A stretch of 64,000 nt of DNA from contig WBMV01001020.1 in NCBI GenBank assembly GCA_013396655.1, positions 248,001-312,000 of the forward strand, given 5' to 3'. Both the position numbers and the translations under genes were made by a program. Positions within the stretch are counted from its first letter, which is position 1. Each line of letters opens with the position of its first letter. Positions 36,901 to 48,100 of this stretch are shown here, piece by piece. This DNA is from Campylorhamphus procurvoides (lineage: Eukaryota; Chordata; Aves; Passeriformes; Dendrocolaptidae). The notes below the pieces were generated by a model that worked only from the letters and a program-made list of their open reading frames with translations, searched no databases and was not told the origin of the DNA.

Positions 36901-38516
36901 GTCACAGGCTGCTGGGGGATCAAAGTGGAGAGGATAGAAATGTAGGTAGGAAATGCTGGAAGAAGGGAATTCCCTGGCCCTTTGCAAGTGCCCATCCTAC
37001 TTGGTGCTGCCTGCTTCTCTTCCTGCTTTGTCTCTGTCTCTCTCCCTGCCACTGTTCTGCAGAAGGCCTCACCTCTCACCTTCCTATTTTCCCTGCCCCT
37101 TTTACCCTCATGTAAAACTTCCACATGTAAGACTGTTCTTGCTCCTGCACTGGCAGCTGGGGCAGGATCCTTAGCTGGGATCTCATCACCATTTCACTGC
37201 TGCAGGCAGAGCTTGCACCCAATTCCTGTAGCTCAAGGGGTGCAGCAGGCACCAAGCCTTCCATGTCCTGCTCTAAATCAAAGACCTCAGGGTCTTAACA
37301 CTGGTTGGGATGGGCTCATCACTCAGAATTCCATGCAGAAAGGTGGGATGATGAGTGCATCATGTACAGGGACACGGAAGAGAGAGCCAAGCAGTGAATG
37401 CATAAACTTGTGAACAGAACATTTCTGTCCCTGTCCTGGGAGCAGTCTCCTAGACAGAGTGAATTTAGACTTAAAGCCTCTGAGGCACAGAGAGATGTGT
37501 CTCTGCTGCCCAGTGATCATGCAATCCTGGTCAGTAGAAAGCGAGGAAAGAGAAGGAAGGGAATGGAGGTAGAAGGCTAAAGTCAGACATGCAAAGAGGA
37601 ACACCCAACGAGCAAAGAACATGAAAGCATGCTCTGCAGAGACTGACTGGTGAGCCCATTCCAAGATTGGAATGGGCTCACCACTCTGAATTGGTGAGCC
37701 CAATTCAGATTGACCATCTAGTGCTGCCAGGAGAGCCAAGAGCCCAGCTAATCCCTGTCCTTCCCTGCCACAGCAACAACGTGCAGCTGCCAGCTGAGCT
37801 CCGGCAGTCCCTGGCTGTGGAAGCAGAGGCCCAGAGACAGGCCAAAGTGCGGGTATGCCAACTCTGAATGCTTCTCAACTCCTTCCAAAGAATTCCTCCT
37901 TCCTTTCCCACTCCTGGTTTGAGGTTCCTTGGATAAATCACACAGGCACACAGCTCTGGGAAGACATATTTCCTTTAATTCCTGTTCAAGAGCTGAGTCT
38001 AGCAAGGGGAGTCCAATTGTGAGCTCTGATTGGCCAATAATAACACATTAGACATGAGCTCCCAAACTTCTGGCAGTGTCAAGAGCTCTAGTACATGCTG
38101 TGATCTTCAAAGAGCAGGAATGTTATAATCACACTGGCCCTGGGAATTTCACCGTGGCAACATCCCTCTGTAATGAACAGTCTGTGCCCCCTCGCTCCCA
38201 GTCTCACAGAAACCTCCTTTCCTCCCCTGCTTGGTAGGTGATTGCTGCAGAGGGGGAAAAGGCAGCTTCGGAGTCCCTGCGGATGGCAGCAGAGATCCTG
38301 TCCAGCGCCCCTGCTGCTGCTCAGCTCCGTTACCTCCATGCACTGCACTCCCTCACCGCAGAGAAGCCTGCTGCTTTCATCCTGCCCTTGCCTCTGGATG
38401 CCATGAACCTGGTCTCTCCAGCTGCCCAGAGCCCTGCAGCCGTGAGCAGCCTCCTCACAGACACCACAAAGCTCCCAGAGAGCCCGAAAGACAAGAAGGA
38501 CTCCCCCATGCTCTGA
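33929..38516 (+). CDS. NPHS2: Podocin (eight exons, complete)
   Basis: Podocin is a stomatin-family (PHB/SPFH) hairpin membrane protein of the podocyte slit diaphragm, where it scaffolds lipids, channels and nephrin. Exons: 33929-34199, 34661-34764, 35615-35687, 35975-36057, 36342-36545, 36886-36941, 37774-37852, 38238-38516. All have AG/GT boundaries and agreeing phases, giving 382 residues (human 383); exons 5-7 have the human lengths of 204, 56 and 79 nt. Order: basic N terminus ([13 protein letters not shown]), VVDVDEV, membrane hairpin about 102-122 with the cholesterol-linked proline in [11 protein letters not shown] domain from [17 protein letters not shown], helical [11 protein letters not shown], and a C terminus ending KKDSPML as in mammals. 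The start matches human podocin; an in-frame ATG at 33923 would add two residues. No frameshift or stop is seen. Confidence 0.98.
37649..37708. repeat. Paired inverted repeats (fold-back) in NPHS2 intron 6
   Basis: A perfect 15-bp inverted repeat (37649-37663 with 37668-37682, loop AGAT) is followed at once by a second hairpin with 9-bp arms CTGAATTGG/CCAATTCAG (37686-37694 with 37700-37708). The word GGTGAGCCC recurs across both. A related piece, GATGGGCTCATCACTCAGAATTC, lies near 37308-37330. The origin is unknown; a MITE-like remnant is possible. Confidence 0.8.
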
Positions 38517-41500
38517 GAGCTGTCCCAGAAATGGTTCCCACGCTGCTCCTGGTCAGTCCTGCTCAGGGAGGAGCAAGAAGGCTGGCTCACTGGCAGCCCC
38601 CCATCAGGCAGGAGGGGAGGCAGCCCAGGTCTGCAATATAAAGTGGATTGTACATGGAAAAAGCCTCCACTTGTTTTAGAAAGTTAAAAGTATGGAGTAC
38701 AAGGAGCAGTCCTGGCAGGTGTGTGAGCAGGGGGTTGAGGGAAATAGGGTGCCATCACTTCCCCTCCACAGGGCCAGATGCATCTGGACACCACAGAGCC
38801 TGGCTCCCAGGGTCTGATCCATCTTGTCCCATCACCTTTCAGAAAGGACAAGATTGTCTTCTATGTACTTAAATACCCCCCTGCCCCCAAACCAAACAGT
38901 TGGGCACGTGCAAGTGGGAGCCTGCCAATCCATGGGGGAACAGGAAGGGGCTCAGCACGTAGGCAGGATGGTGGGTGCTGCCAGCCTGGTGGACCTGCAA
39001 GGAGGGAACGAGCTAGGTCTGTGGTGGTGTCCTGGGTTTGGGATTTCAGTCACCACACACAGACTTTGTTGGTCCCTGCCGGCACATCGGCTGTGCAGAG
39101 GGAAGGCAGGCTGCTCTGCTGCTCGCTTCCACAGGGTGGTGAGGCAGGACAATGTCTGAGCTCGTGGGCACCCGAAAAAACCTTAAAGTGACCCGTTTAA
39201 CCAAGGCCCACTGAGCTGACAAGGGGAAATCCAGCACCACTGGGGAAGAGCCAGCTGAGAGCCTCGGGAACAGCAACACCTTTTCATGCTGCATCTGCCA
39301 TAGTAATTTTCACACACAGAGAAGGGACAAAGTTCTCAATACTCCTACCAGCCTCAAAATTCCTATATGTCTTTCCTGACTAAAGCTATTTGAAATGACC
39401 AGGGACCTACAGATACTGCACTCCTTTCCCTTGGCAAAGATCTGTATCACTGTCGGAGGAAATACTCCTGCACTTGGTTTCTCTGATCCTGGTGCCCTTT
39501 AGGTGGATGTCAGCTCTGCTCCTGCCCTTTTACTTGACCTACAGCATCTCCCCTTGCTTCAAAGCAGATTTCCCTGCACAGCCGTTCCCAGCACCAACGT
39601 TCTGCTGCTGGTGCCCTGTAGAGGCCAAGGTAGAGGGCGCTTTGTGGCCCTTCTCCTAATTGCCCCCAAATTGTTGCCATCATGCATTTGCCTAGCAGGA
39701 GTTATCCAGGCAGTCACTCACTCTTGAATCTTCCCTTATCCACAGCTCTTTGCCTCCTGGTAGCACTCAGTGCTCCCATAACACTCACTCAACGTTTTTA
39801 CAGCAAGGACATCTGGCCAACCAGCCCCCTTACAAGTGGGTGGGAAGTGGGAAAAATCCACCTGTGAGCTTCTTGGCGATCACACAAGCACCAGAGCTCC
39901 AGGTGTAACCTCATATCTACGTCATTCTGCCACTGTAACCCTCTCAGGTAAGGGTGGCAGGATGGCTTGTGTGTCTGTAATAGATCTCAGTGGTGATCTG
40001 CTCATGGAAAACTGGCTCTGGGAAGTCAAACAGCTCTGTCATCTTCTACTAGGGAATGTGAGCTGTGCAGTTACTCCTCTAAAGCTGGTTCTTGTTGTTT
40101 CTCATGCTGCTGGAAAAGGTTCCTCTTTCCCAACCTCAGGCAAAGGGGCATACTACTACACAGAGTGAGCTGCAGCTGATCCTTTCTCTGAACACTTCTC
40201 TGGCTGCTTTTCTAACTCCATGTAAAATGATCCATTCAGACCAAGATTCTTAGCACATCAAAGACCAACAGCTTTGCAGATAAACTTGTTCCTTGTCTCA
40301 AAGGAACAACGCTTAGCTGGAGAACTGAGTGTCAAGGGACACGCAGTACTTTGTCAGGGCACACACATTATCCTATTTGCACTTGTATCTGCAGAAGCCA
40401 GGCATAGCTTTTTTCAAATGTGTAACTTTTCTGCAGTTACAGAAAGGCAAGTTAAAGCTAAGAGCGTCCTCAGTTCCAAAAAGCATGTGTTATTCCAGCA
40501 GGATCTTCTCTCTTTTACATATACAGAGCCAACAGAAACTTGCAATGTTACCTTCAGGAGATATTATGTTCAGAAACCTTGCAGAACATAATTTAAAAAT
40601 GTACTCGAGGATATGTTTCCGAAAGAGAATTTACTGAGGGAGTTGGCAGGGATTCTCTGACCTGGTGTGATTTCTGACAGTTTCACTGCCTGCTGAGAAT
40701 GGGTCAAATTGCAGAGTCATCTCTATTTTTGTACATTTTCTTCCTAACCAGTCAGGCAGCTGGTAACAGCATCATCTGAAACCCAGAGGGTGAAGGAGGT
40801 ACTCGTTATCAGATAGGCAACCAGGCTGTGCTGTCACAGAGGAAAAAAAGCCTTGACAGGAGAGGGAAGAGGTGCAAACAACTTACTGGCATGATCCAAC
40901 AGGGTTGAGGCAGAAGGAGGTAAAGCAACAAGAAGGGATTGATGAGCACAAACAGAGGGGACACAGGCAAGAGAGATGTGGGGAGGAGAAAGCTGAGATA
41001 GCAATGATACTACAAACTATTAGGACTGTGGGAGGTGGTAGAGGGCAAGCAGGACAGTTGTGGAAGTGGTAGTAGGTAAGGAATAACAGCAGTGGATCAG
41101 GGGTGAAACACTACAATGAATGGGCACTAAAATGCTACTCAGGCATTACTGTTCTTCAGTATTTGCTTTTTCTGGATCCCTTGGGCTGGCCAGAGGTAGA
41201 AGCTTTGGGACTTGACCAGGCCCACACTTCTGAGATGCTTTCTTGCAAACTGTTTCTGAAAGAGAAACAAAACAACAAACCAAAGCCATTAAAAATACCA
41301 CAGGGTTAAAATGTGCCCAAGGTATCACATCCTTAACAAACAAATTAGCCTCTCCTCCCACTCTGATGTCAGAGAGACAGGATACACTGAAGGACTAAGG
41401 AAGGAAATTTTAATTCTCATTCTTTCTCCTTCTCCACATTTTCTACCTTGTGGATCTAGTTGAGGAAGGACATAAGGAAATGCTTTCATAAACCACAAAC

Positions 41501-41984
41501 TTGTGACCTAAGGAACTCACTGCCCTGTATGGGCAAGATAGTGGGTCAGCAGTGTTCAAACAGCTCCTGGTGAGTGCAAGAGTGTCCTGTGCTATAAACA
41601 CCAAAGGTCTGTGGCCTCTGAGAGTGAAGGGACCCGAACCATAATTTCTTATCTACTCCAAAATCAGTGATCCTAAACAGATTTTCTTGATTGTAACAGG
41701 GAACATTTACAAGAAAGAGGACGCCAACTGCAGTGATCTCCTAGACATAGGCCCTGGGTTATATATCAAAATCAAACGAAATTAGTTTCTCTCAAAACCA
41801 GACCACGTTCAGCAGTTCTTTCTGCCCTGATCTAGAATCATGTTAAAAGCCTCCTTGCTTGACCTCTGACAAAGAGTCAAGACAAAACTCTAGGACATGC
41901 CCAGGAGGGGAGACTTCTGCACTTAACAGGAGGCGAATGAGGTGTCCTCAAAGATTGCTTCACTCTCCGAGTCTGTGAAAGGGT
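38517..41984. other. Convergent NPHS2-AXDND1 intergenic region
   Basis: Contains the NPHS2 3' UTR at the left and the AXDND1 3' UTR at the right. No canonical AATAAA follows NPHS2 closely; AATATA at about 38635 is the nearest variant. No further exon, RNA gene or repeat was recognised. Confidence 0.5.
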
Positions 41985-42154
41985 TCAGAATATTGTTTCA
42001 ATATTGTTTCTCCTGACCTTGCCTTTGTGTGCTGCTTCTTTCCCTTGTTTCTCCAGCCCACACTCTAGCTCTTTGATTGTCTGCAGAAGTTCTTCCAGCT
42101 CCTCTTCAAGACCCTCAGATCTTTCCTCTGCATTCTGAGCACGGATCTCTGTTT
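41985..42154 (-). CDS. AXDND1: AXDND1 terminal coiled-coil exon
   Basis: Starts after TTTCATAG and encodes ETEIRAQNAEERSEGLEEEL followed by more heptad-like Glu/Leu/Lys sequence and HKGK. Read straight through, it ends after KVRRNNIETIF at a TGA at 41985. A donor AAG|GTCAGG at 42017 with an acceptor at 41973 would instead give a 45-nt intron and another C terminus. Confidence 0.65.
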
Positions 42155-45100
42155 CTATGAAACACAGAAGCAAAGTCAACTGTAAAACCTGAATCTAAGC
42201 AGCTGCTGGCAGGATACCCGAAAGAAAGATTTAGAGAGCTGAGGTGTCCAGTGGGATTGACTGACTCTACAAAACACATTTATGGTTTCAAACAAGGGCA
42301 TTGTTAAAAGATCTGCAAAGGATTTCATGGCACATCTATGTAAACCCTGCAAATTTAATTAATTTTAAAATTCAGTGTTTGCTAGCAAAGGGTGAGATGC
42401 TGATCTTCATTGTGCAGGGATAAATACAGAGCAATTCTGTTAGCAAGGCTAATGGGATGGGGTTTCCCTGGATAATGCAAGCTCACAGACAAACCAAGTA
42501 TGAGGGAATGCAATTCAGAATGGCCAAGGCTGATTAGGCGTGGGAGAAGTCATTACCAAACATAAACCTTGATGTGATCCTGCATGGACACACTTTGGGT
42601 GTCCCTTTATTGTGTTCCCCACACTGAGGCACAACGTTGTGTGGCTGTACTTACCACATTCCAGGGGACTGGCAGGCCCTGGAAATGCTCAGCTGCATTC
42701 ACATTCCACCCTTCCACCCCTTGCAAGGGCTAACAGCACCTGAAAAATTAGAACTCTTGCAGAAAACCACCATGAGTACCTCTCCAGTGTCCCAAGACAT
42801 CCAGAATGAAAGGAAACCCCATATTAAGCCATGTGATCTTGGATGAAGCAGAACCTTACCAAAGAGCAGAACCAGCACCTGCCTGAAATGAAACCCTGCC
42901 CTGCTCAGGCCCCCAGTACAGCACCAGTACTCACAGCAGCTGCACTTGCAGACATTCAGCACTGCCAGGGCTTCAAACTCTCTCTAAGGAAAGGGAGTTG
43001 AGGTCTTGTTGGTAGTCACCTGTCTCTGGCTGGAAAGGGCAAAGCCCTCCCCAAGTGAATATGAAACCAGCAATGCCACATTTCACCTGCAGCACGTTCC
43101 TGGTTTGGTGCTGGTGCCTCAGAGCACAGTCACAACCCAGAGAAGAGCTCTGTGTCAGCAAAACATGTGAAACCAGAGGCTAGTTGTCAGGAGAACAACT
43201 TGTAGCTGTAGTAACTACTAAGATTATTTAAAGTTGCAAGAAGAGAAGAATCAGAGAGATCACCAGCACCTTGCACTGCCCCAGCAGGTCTGACATGTTA
43301 AATAGGGAGAGTCTCAAAGCAGACAGTGAAAACTCAGTGCCAAATCTCTGCCAACAGGATAAAACCATTGGTGTGGTGGAGACTCCAGACCCTGTAACCA
43401 AAATATGTCTGATTTCAGAGATTTCAGGTGGATGTTAGGGTCATGCCCTACATAGCTGATCACATCTGCAGTGCAAGACAATAAATCTAAAACCATTTCT
43501 TCATCATCTGAATTTAATCTGTTTTGTATGAAGGTAGACCAAGGCCAGATCAACCATCCATACACCACTGTCACAGGCAGTCTCAAGCATCTTTCCATTT
43601 AAGGAATGAAACCAGAAGCTAAGTCTGATTTCCTGGATAGGGCAGCCACCAGGATTCCAGCAAAAGTCCACCCCAATGGGTGAAGCAAAAGCTGTCACAC
43701 ACCACGGGGAACTGATCTATCAGTGGGGTAAAACAGACACTCCCAGGACAAGCAGCCTGCTGTCACAAGTCACAGCAAACCCAGCCACAGGGTCAGGTTT
43801 CTGTGCAGTTCAGTCACCTGCATGAGGCATCAGAGCAAATCTAAACCCCTAATAAATGACTGGTCTTGCCATATAATCTGAAAACAGAGTATTTCATGTA
43901 AGTCAGTGTCTTATCTAATTCAATTTGCAAACTGACCTAATGACAGAAACATTTGTTTTTACCATTTTTTTCCCATATTCCTTACAAATACATCTTTTCC
44001 TACTATGGATCTATCCTTCTCCCACTTTTTATTTGGGATCATATGCTGCTTATCAGCCACATGGTATATTTTCATTGTCCAGAATTCAGCAACAAACCAA
44101 AAATCATACACCTGGAAGAAGGAAGTAAAACCACAGAGAGTCAGCAGGCACAACAGCTCCCTGAACAGGAAACATCAATGTTATTCCAGAGGAAATGCTT
44201 GCTACAGGTAAAACAAAATTATGTTAATGCACTGTACAGGAGACATTACAGCTATTTTTAGGAGTTCTCTTCTGCTCTTTGGCTGGCAGACAAAAGCCAC
44301 AACTCAGAGAGTCAAAAGAGAAACAAGCATTCCTCATAACTGCAACTCCAGCCAGAAGGAAATAAAAGGAAACACTGAATAGTAGATAAGAGTGCTCTTA
44401 TCCCAAGCAGTTGCAGAATTGCACTTACTTTTTTTGTTAAGGAACTCATTGTTCATGGACAGAACTCACTGCTGAATCATCTGAAAAAATTCTCTAGGTA
44501 CCACCCCAGGAAAACCCCAAATTCAGAAACAAAGTGACCTCTAGTGCATCAGACCCAGGGACTTCCTCTCTCAAAGATACCTTTTGCTTCCCAGCTCAAA
44601 AAACCCCAGCATATTTAAGTACATCACATACTGGAAACCTGACACAGGCTATTTTGTTGATGCTTTTTTGTGGGCAAACCTGGCATTTGCAAAGAATCTC
44701 ACACATGGATGTTATGCATGTGCTCTGCAAATGATTTATTTCTGGATGATATTTACCAGAGACAACAGAGCACCATGAAGAGGAATATACCTCCAGAAAT
44801 CTGACTGTAAATGAATCACTCATTTTGGGGTTTTCAAATGTCAGGATTTTCAAAGCAGTTGGCAGTTCTGAGGGAGACAGGGATGTTCCAGGAACAATAC
44901 TGAAGCCACCAACTGTTTCCACAGATATTGCCCAACCGAAGCAGATGAAAGGCAGTCCCCAATCATTTTAACACTTCAGCTGGTCACGTTTATCCCACTT
45001 TGAGTTTCCTGTGCCAGGCACTCCTGTACAGCTGATCACTGCATCCACCTGGGCCAGCCACAAAGCAATCTTGTGATGAAATGTGGGCAGCTCTGCTTCG

Positions 45101-48100
45101 TGCATGCCAGGACCTCCCTTCAGCTTTTGCTCCTTGAATAACCAATCTTCCATACTTCTCCCCAGAGCTGTCAAAAACTTAGCTGTGCCTGCGGGGGAGC
45201 AAAACACAACCTTTAATTATAATTCCTTCAGCCAACAAAAATAAAGCTGGATTCCAGAGGGGGTGCCAAGAGGGATGAACAGCCTACGTGGGAACTGGCT
45301 ACATTTAGGATTAAGAACGAGCTATTTAGTAAACACTGAATACAAGGCAAGCTGAAAGAAATTAGGCTTGGTTTGAAGCCCTGACTTCTTGCCTTGGCAG
45401 ATTTGGCTTTCTCATTGCATAAAGGCTTAATATAATTCTTCTTAAAAGAGATTTGGAGTCACAATCCCATTCTTCAAAGATGCAGGTGATACAGTAAGCA
45501 CAGGTGTGCCCAGGCAAGGTGGGAAATCACTTGTTCATTCACTTACCTGACACATGCTGACAGTTATTCTCTGTTTGTTGGGGAATATGCTTGAAATATA
45601 ACAAGATTACATAGGCAGTGTTTAAACTTTATTTAAAAAAGGTCCTGGCCTCCATGACATCTTATAGGGAAGCTGGCATGGTAAGCACATGATGGTGATG
45701 ACAATTTTTTAAATATTTCAATGATTTTGATGCATGGCTTGGTTTCCCTACTGTGGGTTAGAATGGGTTAATTTCTCCTCTGGATTGGAAGGAGTGCAGT
45801 GAAGCAGTGCTGGGATATCCAGACAAGTAAGAAACACCTTATTCTCACCAAGAAGGTACTCTGGGAAGGCTTTAAAAAGTGAACAAGGACAACTGAATAA
45901 AAGCAAAGACCTCAAACCAATCCTTATAAATTTCCTATAAGTCCTTTCTTACCTCTCCTGTCTAAAGTGATCTCATATATCATTGTTCTCTGTCCATCTC
46001 TCACCCTTGTCATCAAAACCTTTGTGTTTCTGGCACATGTTGCTTGAGACCAGGTAATTAGATCTTAGAGGATAATGAACACTTCAGGTAACTAACAAAA
46101 TTACCATGTTCTTGGTATTGTCTCTTACCTATTCTTCATAATCTCTTTCATTTTCACTGTTTCTTACCAAAGAGGCAGCATAAAGAGAAGGGATACCTTG
46201 TCTTTTTCTACTGAAAGCCTGTTCATTACATTACAATGCAAAAACGAACCCAAGCTGTTCAAAATACGCTGCATTGTATGGATCAAGAGAATACCTTTCC
46301 CGTGGCCCCCTTTCCAAAGCCTGTATTAAAATAAGCTACAATTTCTTTTTCTGGTCTTTACTGGCTGAAGCAATTTTGGGTCAGATATGCACACTGTGCT
46401 GCCCAGCCCTGTGCTCAGATCATGACAAATCTGCTGCTAACTTTTTCCCATGCTGGTGTCTGGCCAGTTCTGACCCCATTCCTTCTTCTTCCTTTATAAT
46501 GAGAAATGCTTATTTATTTCCTTTAGCTGCCTCAGTTCCTTCTGTAGCCTGAAATATAGCATGGTGCATAAGATAATGTAGGGAAAAGCATGGGATAATC
46601 CTGAGTGAAAGAATAAGATGACAGTATGAGAAGCAGCTTAGCAAACACGGGTAGCAGTTCCTGACAGCAGATGTTCAGTTCAGCTTTAGTCTGCAAAAAG
46701 AAAATAAAATTATTAAAAAACCATCAGAAATGAAACAAATCTGAAATCAGGAACGAGTCAAAGTCTTGCAGAAGCAAAGGTTGAGAAGGTTGTTTGCAAA
46801 TTACCCAACAATTATTTGTTATCTTACACAGGAGATAAGTTTGTATCAGCAAAGAAAACATTTATTTACATTCTTTATTATCAGGATAATTCAGTATCTA
46901 GATAAAGATAACTTTGCATAAGTGATAAGATATAAAAAAAAGCATTACCCCTGGAGACAGCATTATCTGGTTAGCGATCCTCAAAGTGATGTTTCATTTT
47001 ACATTTTAAACATTCGTCCTTTCCTTTTATTTTCTTTTCCATAAATTATCCACATAGTCAGAAGCCACCCACTCTCCCTCTGAACATAACATATGACTTC
47101 CCTCTGTCATGTCTGTACTGCATGTTCTTTGCACTGTATCACATTTAAAATTTCAGATACTGTTTCCACCTGTGACTGCAAGTCAAGTTTCTTGGAGTTT
47201 ATCCCTTGAATGGTCTTGATTCCCAGAACACATCAGGGGGTCAGACTGCAGCTTTGGAAAAGGCCAGCACAATGACATCAATCAGCCCTTTATTACCTGC
47301 TGCTTTCCTGACATCCCCAAGTAAAGACCAAACAAAATTTGGTTATTCCTTACCATTCCTCCCACCTATACTGGAATCCCAGGAGATCTCACACTCCCTT
47401 TGCTTTATTTCTTCTAGGAAAGGCTCCTGTGGAGGCAATGCCTCCCTACAGCTCTGGGTCTGCTTTCAGCCTCTGAAAGAAGAGCTGCAAGCCTGGTGTG
47501 CCCCCAAAAGTTGGACCATCCTTTGGCTGCAACAGAAAGGTGATGGAAATCAGGTAAGAGAAGTGTGAGGAGTCCATGAGCATAAATATGTCACAATGAG
47601 TAGCTAGCAAATAAATTGAAAACTTACTAGTGGCAATTCTGAGCATTTCTGTGGATTAATGTAACTTACCAGTCACCAGAGCTGTTGGGCAGATAATGCT
47701 CAAATGTTTTACTGAGATTAATGCACTGAACTGTGGCATTAGTCAATCATAGCTTCTCATGTGTAGACTCTGGAGCTGCAGCACAAAAGATTTGAGCAGC
47801 TGTGGTTTTGTTCACACTTGTGATGGACTTAAAAGCTCACTGGGGTTCAGCTAACACAGGGTGATAATTTCCTGAGCAGATACCACTCTATAATGTCCAT
47901 CCCACCCAAACCTTACATGTATCAATTTATTGATGTCAGGTAGGATTTCATCTGGTATCTTTTCATCATCAGGGAGGGGCTAAAGCGGAGGGAAAGAAGG
48001 TATGAGAGCTGAGGAAAAACTCCTTTAGTAAACCCAAATATATATTGACATGTATTCTAAATGTACCAAGTTGGCAACACAAATTGTACCTTGAGAGAGA

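Noticed and set aside
44791..44804. 14-nt microexon in AXDND1
   Set aside because: Phases would allow it, but a donor at 44998 in the preceding exon joins directly to the next exon without it.
47446..47646. Exon-like minus-strand frame PKDGPTFGGTPGLQLFFQRL after a good acceptor, ending at a stop and followed by AATAAA
   Set aside because: Cannot be joined in frame to the AXDND1 exons on either side and matches no protein I know; could be a chance frame.
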